Positions 44,844 to 55,545 of a stretch of 64,000 bases of DNA are shown here, in pieces. This stretch comes from Siphonodentalium dalli (taxonomy: Eukaryota > Mollusca > Scaphopoda > Gadilida > Siphonodentaliidae). How positions within the stretch are numbered: position 1 is the stretch's first letter; every line of letters starts with the position of its first letter. The notes under the pieces were generated by a model that was given only the letters and a program-made list of their open reading frames with translations, made no database searches and had not been told where the DNA came from. The translations under genes were made by a program, and so were the position numbers. The stretch is taken from assembly GCA_032622095.1 (NCBI GenBank), contig CP136063.1, positions 280,233,426 to 280,297,425 of the forward strand. The letters are read 5' to 3'.

Positions 44844-46474
44844 AAATTTACTGATGCGAACGCTTTGTACCTCTACTGTTTCGGGCAACCGATGCCCGTT
44901 GGGCCGTACGTCAGGAGACTGAGCGCCGACGGGTTCAAAGCACAAGTGTATGATAGGTACATGTCTGCCTATTACTGGATGGACTGGCTTATTGAGTCGA
45001 CAGACGTCGATATCCATCACAAGTTAAACAGGGGCTATGAGGTTAGAGTCGGTCGATATCCGGTCGATGGTTTCCAAGTGAGCAATGATGGACGCAGTCC
45101 ACTGGTTGTTATGTAATTCAACGGGTGTTGGTATCACGGGCATGTATGTTGGCTCACGCAGTCTATCACAGATACGGAATGGCTGGAAGGTCGTCAGCGC
45201 AAATACGAGTGGACGGAGGAGGTAGCTGAGTATATTCGGAGCAAAGGCAACAGCCTGGTCGTTATGTGGGAATGCGACTTCCGGAAATACTGCGAGCAGA
45301 ATGCCGGTATACGCGAGTTTATCCAAGCAGATAGGCCGGCGTTCTATCAGCGATTCGGCGGGCACGTGCACCAGCGGCAGATATTGGAAGCTGTAAGACG
45401 GGGCGCGTTGTTCGGGATGGTGGAAGTGAACTTGCACGTGCCTCTCACATGGCAAGCGGGTGGTTTCTCCAGGGACGTAACTCCGTACGAGTATTTTGAA
45501 GAGATGTCACCTATATTTTGCACTACCGACGTCCCGTTCACAGCGATAGGACAACATATGCAAGAGCATATTATAGAGCACAACCTCTCACAAAAGCGAC
45601 GGCTATTAGTGGGTGGAATGTCCGGGGAAAAAATGTTAATAGCTACGCCTCTGCTGCAATGGTACTTGAAGCACGGACTCGTGGTTAGCAAAGTGTATCA
45701 GGTCGTCGAATTTCGAGCTTCGCGGTGTTTCGCGCCCTTCGAGCGGGATGTTAGTTAGGCTAGATGAGCCGGAGACGAGCACCCGGACAAGGCTATAATT
45801 GCGGGCACTATGAAGGTTATAGGCAATTCAACCTACCGGTCAATGATTATGAACAAAATGAACCGCCGCAATGTTTCGTACGTTCAGTTCGAGACAGAGA
45901 CGTGCCTCAAGGTCAACGAGCCGCGGTTCCGTAAACTCGAATGCCTGGATGAGGAGCAGCAGTACTACGAGGTGGAAATGGGGAAGAAAAAGATCAAGCT
46001 AGACCTGCCTATACAGTTGGGCTATTTTATTCTGCAATACGCAAAACTGAGAATGCTCGAATTCGCCTACGATTTCCTGTCCGAGTATTGCGATCGCCGA
46101 GACTATCAGTACTGCGAAATGGACACAGACTCGGCATACATATCCATAGCCGGCCGTACTCTTAGGGATATTATCAGACTGGAGATGTTGGACAAGTACG
46201 ACCGAGGCCTACTAGGCTGTTGTACGGATGAATCGATGCCAGCCAATGCCGATACGCGCTGGTTCCCAAAGACGTGTTGTAGTTCTATAAATAAGTAGTC
46301 AAAACTGGGAAGTCGATAAAGGTCACCAACCGGGGCCTAAGAGCGCGAGACAACACTATATACACCTACACCCAAGTGAAACGCGGCTTTTCGTATTGCT
46401 ACTGCAAGCGAGAGGTTCTTGCCGACGGTGTGTCGACAGTGCCATTGAAATTAACACTTACACCCGACTTATAA
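44844..46474 (+). pseudogene. Polinton/Maverick protein-primed DNA polymerase B, inactivated
   Basis: The relic opens with KFTDANALYLYCFGQPMP, the polymerase motif A. It continues through FNGCWYHGH, a KVIGNSTYRS motif B (family KxxxNSxYG, here with R in place of G) and CEMDTDSAY motif C with the catalytic Asp pair. From 44844 to about 46290 one frame is kept, but it holds in-frame TAA (45114), TAG (45756) and TGA (45765). After WFPKTCC a deletion and frame change lead to TNRGLRARDN, YTYTQ and VLADGVSTVPLKL, the usual C-terminal end, stopping at 46474. The N-terminal exonuclease is absent. It would replicate the element's linear DNA from a protein primer. Confidence 0.9.
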
Positions 46475-46520
46475 CGACAAGCTCCGCGGCGAGAAGCGGT
46501 TATAGACGGAGGAGAGATAA

Positions 46521-47192
46521 ATGTATACATTTGCATGTCCCACGTCAATATGCGTTACGGGTGCCACGTGCTCGGGCAAATCCACGCTAGTCTACAGGCT
46601 ATTGCGTCACAAAGACGAAATGTTCGCTGATCCGCCCGAGTCTGTGCTATACTATTACGGTATTTATCAACCGATCTACGACGAGATCACCCGCCAACTT
46701 CCCTATGTGACTTTCCACGAGGGTTTACCGAGTGCAGACGACCTACGGCGCCTCGCTGACAGCCATATTGGTAATCTCGTTGTAATCGATGACCTTATGG
46801 ATGCGGTGACATCATCGATCGAAATGGAGTCTCTTTTCGTTAAAGGAATGCATCATCTGGCACTGAACTTGATCTATTTAAATCAGAACTATTTCAACAA
46901 AGGACGCAGCAGGAGGACTATTAACCCGAACACGCACGTAACGATTCATATGCGAAATCCTCGCGATATTTCCCAACTACAATGCCTGGCTCGGCAAGCG
47001 TTCATGGGCAAGAGTAAATTTATTCTAGAAGCCTATCGTGACGCTACGTCGGAGCCCTACAGATACCTCGTCCTGGATCTGTCGCCAATGTGCGAAGAAA
47101 CCTATATACCGCGTCAGAAGCAAGATCTTCCCGGACGAGCCGACAGAGCGTCTAGAGACGGGGGACAAAGTGAGGTGAGGTCCCCACCATGA
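46521..47192 (+). CDS. Polinton-type packaging ATPase (A32/FtsK-like)
   Basis: A 223-codon ORF starting MYTFACP. Walker A is GATCSGKST (residues about 14-22), Walker B is LVVIDDLMD (about 90-98), and downstream are LIYLNQNYFNKG, HMRNPRDISQLQCLARQ and YLVLDLSP, which match in order the genome-packaging ATPase carried by Polintons and related adintovirus-like elements. It directly follows the PolB relic on the same strand. The reading frame is uninterrupted, in contrast with PolB, though a truncated locus without capsid genes makes function unlikely. Confidence 0.82.
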   Translation: MYTFACPTSICVTGATCSGKSTLVYRLLRHKDEMFADPPESVLYYYGIYQPIYDEITRQLPYVTFHEGLPSADDLRRLADSHIGNLVVIDDLMDAVTSSIEMESLFVKGMHHLALNLIYLNQNYFNKGRSRRTINPNTHVTIHMRNPRDISQLQCLARQAFMGKSKFILEAYRDATSEPYRYLVLDLSPMCEETYIPRQKQDLPGRADRASRDGGQSEVRSPP

Positions 47193-47404
47193 AGAAATCT
47201 ATATTGCTTACGCAACAACAGTATCAGCACCTATTATGGCAGCCAACGACGTCTACCGCGACCGTCGAACCCGCTACAATAAGCCCGCCGACGTCGCCGC
47301 CTCCCTTTCACACTGCAAAAGTAGAGACCGCGACGCGCTCTCAGTTCGTTCAGACCGAGAATACTGACACCGATGTCACCGTAGTGTCAAACATTGTGAT
47401 CTAG
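47189..47404 (+). CDS. Small ORF overlapping the ATPase, unknown
   Basis: The 71-residue ORF begins MKKSILLTQQQYQHLL and its ATG overlaps the ATPase stop codon in ATGA, a compact virus-like arrangement. The rest is Thr/Pro/Ser-rich without a domain I recognise. It ends in TAG at 47402. It is probably the beginning of, or a complete, small Polinton gene; nothing capsid-like follows. Confidence 0.5.
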   Translation: MKKSILLTQQQYQHLLWQPTTSTATVEPATISPPTSPPPFHTAKVETATRSQFVQTENTDTDVTVVSNIVI

Positions 47405-47921
47405 CTCCATCTCCCATTTTGAGGTACGTCACTGCATTAAGTTTGGGGGAGAAACCCCTCCCCTCCCCATAAACACACCTGTCGTCCCTATAGATGCATG
47501 GTTGCTGTTTCAATATATGAACACAATCGCAAATGAGAACCTAAATCTATATATTTATGACAAACCAATGATGTTACCCTCTCGCATTCAGGTTCCATTG
47601 TCATGGATTGTGACATGCAAATTGTGGTATAATTTGGATTATAAATACACCTGTATTGACTCCTTTGTACATCTAGGTAAGTCCCACCTTAATAGTGTTC
47701 TGGGTTCAGATTGGGAGTCTGGGACCATTAAATCTGGTTCTGCTTGAACTATTTGGGTCAGTCAGTGATTACTGAAAGCCTCAGTGCTCCAATCTTAAGA
47801 GATCTTGACTGACCCAGAGGAGTGATTGATTGTGCATTCACCCTAAAAGCATGCAGTTCTCAGCTGATATCTGAACCCAGGTGGGCAAATCAGTTGATAC
47901 CTGGACATGCTGTGAACAAGG
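47405..47921. other. No gene recognised
   Basis: This gap separates the Polinton relic from the LINE on the - strand. Polinton capsid, protease and integrase genes, as well as a terminal inverted repeat, are not visible. An 81-residue ORF has no domain. Confidence 0.5.
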
Positions 47922-49946
47922 ATATGATAGGATAGGATATTTTATTTCAATATACAAACATTAATGCATAATACATTTGACAAATATTACATTGTATATT
48001 TGAGGGGGTGGCATAGTCAGACTAGACTGTCTTACTGCCACCCCCTTAAAGAAGAAAAGATGTTACGATAGGCGGTCAAGATTTCTTGTACAATGTACGG
48101 CTATATAATTATGTATCACACAATGGTTGCATTTAACTGGGTTATATACATGGAGGGTGTACATCTAGATAAATCGCTTATTGGTTACTTGATGGTTTGT
48201 CTCTTTCTTGTCAGTGGGGTGTTCCTTGAAAGTCGAGAGGAATGTGCTGAGTGAGGTTGAGGATTGCGATATAGGGGAAGTCACTTATTGACGAGCTACC
48301 ACACAGTCGGGACATCTTTGATTGTTGCATTTAATTGTTGCAGCATATTTTTTAATGCAATCGGCATGTAAACGCCGTTTGAATGTGTGCCTGGATTGGT
48401 ATGATGTAAATCCGTTATCTAAGTTGTTCCATATAGTTGGAAAAGAATGGAATGGTAGTTGTTGGGACCAAGATGTTCTTGGTTTTTTTTTAAATAGTGG
48501 GTGCTTTTGCCGGGTGTCTGGTCCGGTTTTGCGTTTGGTAAACATGTCGGTGAATGATTCTATTAAGCGCATATGATACCAATCATGCATGAAAACAGCC
48601 GCTTGTACTTTGTGGATGTCGTAGATTTTGAGTATATTTTCTTTTTTAAAGAGAGGTTCTGTGTGGCTTCTATATTTCTTATTACATAAAACTCGTATCG
48701 CGCGTTTTTGAATCATGAAAATGTTTTTGACTGCAGGGACGTGTCCCCATATTTGAACACCGTAGACGAGATGGCTTTGTATTAGAGCATAATATCATGT
48801 TTTAAGTGCGCTACCAGGAAAGAAGTGTTTAACTTTATTGATGTGGTATATGGCATTCACCATTTTAGAACAAACTGAGGACACATGTTTTTTGAAAGTC
48901 AGGTTTTCATCTATATGGATTCCTAAGAATTTTGTGGAGGATTCGTGCTCAAGATTTCCTATCTTGTTTAGTTCCTTATTATTTAAGTAAACCTTTATAA
49001 AGTTCCATTTGTCATCATTGTTCTCTGGGTGTCTTTTTTAGTATTGATCACTAACTTATTGCTACAGCACCAAGCAAATATGTTGCGTAACTCATTATTC
49101 ACATAACTTTCTACAAGGATGCCATTTTTTCCACCAGTTACTAGAGTATGATAAGATATCCATGGTTGTCGAATTTGACATATCTTTAACGTAAATTAAG
49201 AAAATTTTCGGTCCCAGAATTTATCCTTGGGGCACTCCGCACGTCACTTCCGTTAATTTAGATTTAATACCATTGAGTTCAACATATTGCCTTCTATTTT
49301 GCAGATAGCTCTGAAACCATGAGTATGCATGCTGTGCCTCGTATACCATAGTGATCTAGTTTATGGAGTAAAATATCGTGATTTATTGTGTCAAATGCTT
49401 TTGAGAGGTCGATAAATCGAGCTAAAGTGGAATCTCTTATCATTTTGTCATTATTTGAGACAACTTGATCGAGGAGGTGTAATACAGGATGGAAGGTTGA
49501 ATGATTAGGACGGAAGCCGTATTGGTGTTTATAGAGTATGTTTTGTTCATCAATCGTTTATGCATTATTTTTTCGAGAATTTTAGTGATAGCTGGGAGAA
49601 TGCTGATAGGTCTGTAGTTGGAAATTTCATGAGTGGTATTATTTTTTGGGATCGGGACTACTTTAGAAATTTTCATTTTGTTAGGGACTATTCCATGCTC
49701 TAAGGACAAGTTAAAAATATGCAATAATGCTGGGGCTATCTCCTCAATTGTTTCCTTGATAAGTTTAGTTGATATACCATTGAAATCCCTGGATACTTTC
49801 CCAGTCATAGAGAAACATGTGAGGATGATCTCCTGTATAGAGGTCGGAATTATTTTGAAATTGATGTCGTCTGGTTTGCGGTTATAGAGAAAATCTGTAA
49901 AATGAGAGTCATTTTCATTGAGTTGGCTAGTTTCCCGCCCAATTTT
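47922..49946 (-). pseudogene. CR1-like LINE: reverse transcriptase and 3' end, broken
   Basis: Reading leftwards: SNYRPISILPAITKILEKIM near 49620, then YKHQYGFRPNHST near 49530, FIDLSKAFDTINHDILL near 49400, SYLQNRRQYVEFNGI near 49290 and CGVPQG near 49225, all in shifting frames. After GVPQG an in-frame stop follows, and where FADD/YADD is expected (49200-49110) no such motif is found. The C-terminal AIRVLCNKKYRSHTEPLF block is at 48716-48620. The 3' end is ATAAAATATCCTATCCTATC at about 47950-47925, a short tandem tail as in CR1/L2-type LINEs. Confidence 0.85.
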
Positions 49947-51377
49947 TTAGAAAAAGTCATTGAACTTTTCCGATATGAGTTTGGAATTTTCAAGTTCTAT
50001 TCCGTTTTCGGTAAAGGTCTTGGGGTTATTATTTGTGTTTCCATTTATCTTCAATGCACCCTTAAGTATTTCCCATGTTTTCTTTAAGTTATTTTTATTT
50101 ACTTCTAGAATATTTGTATAGTATATATTTTTACTCCTTCTGATTAGTTTATTATATAAGGTACGATAGCTCAAATATTTATTTACGTTCGTTTCCGTGG
50201 GTTTATTCAATTTGTGTAAATATAGCTGGTTCTTAACAATACTTGACTTAATCAATCCAGCTGTCATCCAAGGATTGCGTTTTATGAATTTTTTGGATAT
50301 ATGTCGACATTTGATGGGGAAAGCTAGTTCATATGCATTCATATAGATATCTAAGAAGATTTCATATGCTTGGTCGACACTTCTACAAGATGTGACGGAG
50401 TCAAAGGTACAAGATTTTAAAAGATTTTTGAATCTAATTATGTTATCAGGACTAAAACTTCTTTGATTAGTGATAGCTTCGTTATTATTAGTGCTGTTTT
50501 GTCTCTTTTGGTTAGATTCTGAATAAAATATGCCGAAATGATCGGAAACATCGCATGTGATTATGCCAGATTTACATTCGCCTTGTAGGTTATTGGTATA
50601 TATATTATCGATGAGAGTTGCTGAATGATCAGTCATTCGAGTAGGTTTAGTTATCCTTGGCACGAATCCTCTTGTGAAAATGTTATTTATGAAATCGTTC
50701 GTTTTTGTATGCGAGTTGAAATTGAGTAGGTCAATATTAAAGTCTCCTGATATATATGATTTGTGGTTATTAATTTTTTCTAGAATATCGTCGAATTTTT
50801 TCAAAAATTGATCAATGTTGGCCTTTGGTGCGGTATTTGGTCTATAAACGCAGCCGATTATCCGAGAGTCATTTTTTCCTGGGTTAATTTCCACGAATAT
50901 TGTTTCTATTACGTGTGGAATAAATTCACTAAGGTCGGGTCGATTTTTATAGTGAATGGAATCTTTTATGTAAAGGCATACACCACCTCTACCATCATCG
51001 TCATCAGCCCTACACTTGAATTCCATAGGGTGATATCCCGGTATTTGGAAGTGCGATGCTTGTCGTATTTTAAATGTTTCAGTTAAAGCAATAACGTCGA
51101 ATGAATTATTATTCGACTTTAAGTCGCATAGGAGATTACACAAAGAATCGAAATTTGCATTGATCCTTCGACAGTTGAGGCTGAATATTGAAAATTTTGG
51201 TTTTTTATTTGATTGGTCTATAGTGTGTGATGGTGAAATGTATCCACATTCATTGCAGGTATTAATAGCGGAATTTAAATAATCGTCATTTTCCTGTTCC
51301 GCTTCGTTCCATTTCATTGTAAAGTTATATTCATCAGAATCCCGAACCTCACTCAAATTTACGTTATGTGTAGCCAT
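49947..51377 (-). CDS. CR1-like LINE: apurinic-type endonuclease region, open
   Basis: An uninterrupted 476-codon ORF. Endonuclease/exonuclease/phosphatase landmarks are in order: SLNCRRI (residues 66-72), ALTET (97-101, metal-binding Glu), SGDFNIDLL (210-218), LIDNIYTN (255-262) and VSDHFG (277-282, catalytic Asp-His). The enzyme would nick target DNA to start reverse transcription. A CNECGY motif lies near residue 41. The ORF ends before the polymerase, which continues in other frames, so ORF2 is broken by a frameshift near 49947. No ORF1 is seen upstream. Confidence 0.9.
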   Translation of the reverse strand: MATHNVNLSEVRDSDEYNFTMKWNEAEQENDDYLNSAINTCNECGYISPSHTIDQSNKKPKFSIFSLNCRRINANFDSLCNLLCDLKSNNNSFDVIALTETFKIRQASHFQIPGYHPMEFKCRADDDDGRGGVCLYIKDSIHYKNRPDLSEFIPHVIETIFVEINPGKNDSRIIGCVYRPNTAPKANIDQFLKKFDDILEKINNHKSYISGDFNIDLLNFNSHTKTNDFINNIFTRGFVPRITKPTRMTDHSATLIDNIYTNNLQGECKSGIITCDVSDHFGIFYSESNQKRQNSTNNNEAITNQRSFSPDNIIRFKNLLKSCTFDSVTSCRSVDQAYEIFLDIYMNAYELAFPIKCRHISKKFIKRNPWMTAGLIKSSIVKNQLYLHKLNKPTETNVNKYLSYRTLYNKLIRRSKNIYYTNILEVNKNNLKKTWEILKGALKINGNTNNNPKTFTENGIELENSKLISEKFNDFF

Positions 51378-52143
51378 GAGTACGACCTATAATGGAATGA
51401 ATGAAATGTATGCCCTCCACTTCAGAATGAATTAAAGATGCAAGCATGAATATGTATAGTCCGTGCATTGTTACTAGAGCTAACCGTAATATGAAGTACA
51501 TATTATTTTAATGATGTGTTGTATTCGGCCTTAGCTGCCGACCTGCAGGGACGAGGCCGGCCTCATCATGACCAGGGTCACTCACGACAGGAGCTGGGGT
51601 GTTCTACAAGGTGAGTAATACAACCTAGCTTAAATCACCCGTTCTGTGGAGAGATACCCAAATTCTCCATAAAATTGAAAACTTCAGTTTGATTGTCCTT
51701 GCAGGGTTGGTTTCACAAAAAATGGAGTATCACGCGTCACTTCTTCTATTTATTTAGTCGGTTGTAAGATATAGTATGTACACAAGGCTTGTATGTCTTG
51801 TATAGGCACATGGGGTCTATTGTGGTATATGTAAATATTCATATACTGTTATTGCTGCGAATGTCCCGTGTAGTGTCCATCGATGCTCCCTGCCAAAAAA
51901 AAAACTGATAAGTTAGTAAAGAGGAAAATTAAATAGGTCGGTGTATAACAAATGAGTAAATGTCCACGGTGCAACGGTAAGTGAATATTTTAATATATTG
52001 CTTTACTATATATTCACATCTTTACGGCAACATACTATAGCACCACGTGCGGGGAAACAAGGTGTAGCTATACAATATGCATATAGCAAGTTTCACGCAC
52101 GTTACGTATGGCAAGCCAAACCGCTATTTAATATTAATTTTAC
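51378..52143. other. No gene recognised
   Basis: May hold the 5' untranslated region of the LINE. No ORF or repeat of note; an A run of ten lies near 51896. Confidence 0.4.
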
Positions 52144-52243
52144 TTAAGTAAAATAAAATTACACTTAAGTGAAATAACGGTCATTTTTTATTTTACTTAA
52201 GTAAAAAAGAATTTTACTTAAGTAAAATTAACCATGTTTTAAC
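52144..52243. repeat. TTTTACTTAAGTAAAA palindrome array, left part
   Basis: Four copies of TTTACTTAAGTAAA-like palindromes, one with CACTTAAGTG. The array resumes at 52895 after the TTAA-bounded MITE, which appears to have used the TTAA of a CTTAAG as its target. Confidence 0.88.
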
Positions 52244-52894
52244 TTAAAGTGGTACTGTACACTAAGATAGGCGATTTTTTTATTTACTCCCATTGAAATA
52301 ACTTTCAAGTTAGATTGTGTTCGTGTTATATGAGTTTCGTATAAACCTAATTTAGCGAAGAAAATATTGATCTTGGAAACAAAATATTACGATTTCAAAC
52401 TACGCGCCATGTTTTTGACCTTCACCGGAGAAAACGCAGGTCGCAGGAAGAACCGGAAGTTCATTGCTCACAGCTTCGATTGATGCATTCAATCTCTTCT
52501 ATCGAACAATCTCACTCCCTATAAAATACTTGACGCTTTATGACTCTTGTTTCTTTCTCCTTTTTTCCCGAATCGTTTATAACGGACCTTCTTTTGCAGG
52601 TAACATGTTTTGTTTGCAACTCAATAATGTTCGCGAATGGCCGTCGATAAAAGACACGCAACATATGCGATTTCAAGAACGGTAACTCGTAATGGCATAA
52701 TTCTCCATTTTATGACTCCAGCCATAAATGAATTTATATTAAATAATTCAATTTTACTTTTACGATAGCCTGTTAACCGGAACGTTTTCAGTAGACATCG
52801 TCGACTCAAATTAGTTATTTTATAATATAATATTCATATTAGATCGCTATTGTCACTGGGAATTTATTGAAATTGGGATACAGTACCCCTTTAA
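52244..52894. mobile_element. TTAA-bounded MITE, family 2 copy 2
   Basis: Left end TTAAAGTGGTACTGTACAC (diverged), right end GGGATACAGTACCCCTTTAA. Internal GACTCCAGCCATAAATG and TATTAAATAATTCAATTTT match the copy at 22054 in inverse. It lies inside the CTTAAG palindrome array. The ORF at 52464-52685 shows no domain. Confidence 0.85.
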
Positions 52895-53000
52895 GTAGAA
52901 TTCTTTTTTACTTAAGTAAAATAAAAAATTACCTTTATTTTACTTAAGTAAAAAAGAATTCTACTTAAGTAAAATAATGCGTTAATTTTACTTAAAGTGA
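52895..53000. repeat. TTTTACTTAAGTAAAA palindrome array, right part
   Basis: Continuation of the array interrupted by the MITE: TTTTACTTAAGTAAAATAA, TTTTACTTAAGTAAAAAAG and TCTACTTAAGTAAAATAAT. GTAGAATTC at the left junction follows the MITE's TTAA. Confidence 0.85.
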
Positions 53001-53284
53001 TAGTACTGTTATTTCTATATGAAATTATTCTTGCCCAGAATAATCGGATTGCCATGGTGGCGCGCGCACCAGCAAACCCAGGCCTTCATCGTAAATCGGT
53101 GTTTAGATATTGCAAGCATTGGTCGAAGGGTCAAGGGTCAGAAAGACCAGAATGCATCATCGATCTAAAAATAATGCTGACGGACACGCATTAATAATAT
53201 AAAAATGGCGGAACGTTTAAAAAATAGATTTGGAAGCGATCCGGGGGCTGTTAATTGTTCATGCGGGAATGTATGACATGTATG

Positions 53285-53518
53285 CGCGTGGAGGAAGTCG
53301 GCCACGTCTCGTTCGTTGCGGACATCGTGTCTCTGTTTGGATGCGGGGACATTTTGCAGCAGAGGCTGCAAATGTGGAACAAGCAAAATGAGCTGTCAGA
53401 ACCAACCCAAGATTGGCAAGAAGAAAGGGTCGATTTTGTCGGCAGAACTTGGGTTGTCAAGTAGCGAAGACGATGCCGTTGGTGAAAATGTCGAAGATGT
53501 CGTCGTGAAAAAAAAGAG
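53285..53518 (+). CDS. Candidate exon with cysteine-rich motif
   Basis: The frame downstream of a TGA near 53272 encodes TSCLCLDAGTFCSRGCKCGT and then SKMSCQNQPKIGKKKG, giving C-x-C-x6-C-x3-C-x-C-x6-C. This spacing recalls cysteine-rich DNA- or metal-binding regions such as CXC/CRC domains, but I cannot assign it firmly. The exon ends with an acidic SSSEDD stretch and KKK before AAGAG/GTAAAA. The 5' boundary is unknown. Other frames are also open here, which weakens the call. Confidence 0.4.
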
Positions 53519-53605
53519 GTAAAAAATTGTATCACTCTTCGCTATAAAATTGAAATTGATATCCACACAAATTCCAACAGGCAATATTAATTTTTTTTTT
53601 TTTAG

Positions 53606-53846
53606 GCCTTACTCTTGTCGTCTTGAAGTTGAAGTTGAAGGTCTCGTTATTCACCATTCAAATAGTACTAGCAGTATATGTAGCATCATAAGCATGTGCA
53701 GTGTTGCTGTTAGTACTAGTAGGCCTACCAAAAATAATAATAATACTGTAATATTTTTCATGACCATGATTGTGGAAAATTTTCCCAGATTGAATAAATT
53801 ACAGGCCAAAATAATAGTAGGGGTGGATTTTTTTTTCCCACATTGA
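53606..53846 (+). CDS. Candidate following exon, in frame across an 87-nt intron
   Basis: A T-rich tract and TTTAG at 53605 make a strong acceptor. Splicing from 53518 restores one frame reading KKKRPYSCRLEVEVEG across the junction, and the ORF continues to a TGA at 53844. The latter half is Ser/Thr- and Asn-rich and then hydrophobic, without a known domain, so the true exon may end earlier at an internal donor. The evidence is splice geometry only. Confidence 0.35.
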
Positions 53847-53989
53847 GTTTCCAAAAGTTATTCTCAGATGGGCTAGTTACTATCAACGGAAAATCAAATA
53901 TATAAGTTCTCTAATTGATTAACAGTATTTTATCTGCACAATACATGTAAGTCCATAATTTTGAGGCGAAGTTGATCGGAAGTGGGCAA

Positions 53990-54170
53990 CTATGGGAGGC
54001 CCTTTTCACATTTATTATTTATTTGCGCTTAAGCGCAAATCATTTGCGCTTAAGCATAAAACAATTTGCCCTTAAGCACAAATCATTTGCACTAAAGCGC
54101 AAATATGTGTCCATCAATTTATTTGCTCTTAAAGCGCAAATCATTTGCGGTTAAGCGCAAATACCTAGCA
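53990..54170. repeat. TTGCGCTTAAGCGCAA palindrome array, part 1
   Basis: Six or more palindromes of the type ATTTGCGCTTAAGCGCAAAT with variants such as TTTGCCCTTAAGCACAAAT and GCTCTTAAAGCGCAAAT. Spacing is about 20-25 bp, giving a near-continuous array. Confidence 0.88.
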
Positions 54171-55224
54171 CTTCCTTACTTCCCTCTGATTGTGAATGAT
54201 TGGGTCCATCTCATAGTAAATTATGATGGGCCCATAGTAATAGCCCCATACAGACTAGAAGTTGAAGAAAAAACATATATCCATGTCAGCATCTCTGTCC
54301 ATGGTGTCCCAGGAATTGGTGTCTCACTCCCAGAGCTCTAGTATATTTTATTAAAGGGATATCTCCTGCACAGATATATACCATTTCCATGGCCATAAAA
54401 AGGGAATTAAGGGTTACTACTATCTAACTTGCCCATAAATTATTGGCATGACCTGGTGTATCAACTAGCAACACAAGAGGAGCATTGGGCTAATTTTAAC
54501 CTGTTTTAATTAGCCTGAGTACTCAACAGTCAAATGTGAGTGTGTGTTCAACAAGGATAATCCCTAATTACATATTATCAGCATCCATCTATCCAAAGAA
54601 TTTATGTCTCCTTCCCGGAACTCTAGTAATTTTTTGTATGATGTTTTTTAATGTATTATTGCAATGATTTGGGCCCTTACTATGGTCATATACTATAGCA
54701 TGCATGTGGTGTCACTGCATGAGGGCTTGCTTTGAAGTTGCTTACCTCATATGGTTTACTTATTGACTTAAATCAGAGGAAATAACCCTATTTTCATATT
54801 ATCAGCATCCCTGTCAAAAAAGATTGGTGTCTCATTCCTGGAGCTTTGGTGTCTCAGTCCTCGAGCTCTAGTTCTTTTTATTACACAAATCTATAGTATT
54901 GCCATGGTCATATACATGTAGTTCCACCGAGGGCTTGCTTCCCTCATATGGTGTGCCTGTATACTCGAAAATTGAGGAAAATCAAAGTCGCCCCGACTAA
55001 TACAGAATAACTAATATATACTGAAGATATTATAATGCTATCACGAGTCGCTCCAACTAAAACAGAAGGTGATACTATTGCGAGTCAGCCATTTTGATAA
55101 AGAAGTTGGGCTAGCTCCCTACCCATCCAAACCAATGAAACCAAGAGGTGATATGTCAATAGGAGTTAATGCTAAGTTATGGAGAAACCTATTTATTCAC
55201 CAGGGGTGTTTAGTTACCTATATT

Positions 55225-55545
55225 ACCATGAATTGCGCATAAGCGCAATGATTGCACTGAAGCGAAATTATTTGCGCTTAAGCGCAATTAATTGCACTTA
55301 AGCACAATTGATTACGCTAAAGTGTTAAGTGCAATTGATTGTGCTTAAGCACAATTAATTATTAAATGTGAATTGGGCCTCCCATACTCTTAAGCATAAA
55401 TCAAATTCCAGATCTAAAAACTCCCCTGGGGCTGAAATGATGGGCGGGGGGGGGGGGGGGCTTTCATATTTATTATTTATTTGCAAATATTTGCACTTAA
55501 GCATAAATCATTTGCACTCAAGTACAAATATGCGTCTAACAATTA
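55225..55545. repeat. TTGCGCTTAAGCGCAA palindrome array, part 2
   Basis: Motifs ATTTGCGCTTAAGCGCAATT, GCACTTAAGCACAATTG and GTGCTTAAGCACAATTAATT, plus further ones near 55485-55540. A run of 15 G lies at 55446-55460 between the groups. Confidence 0.8.
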
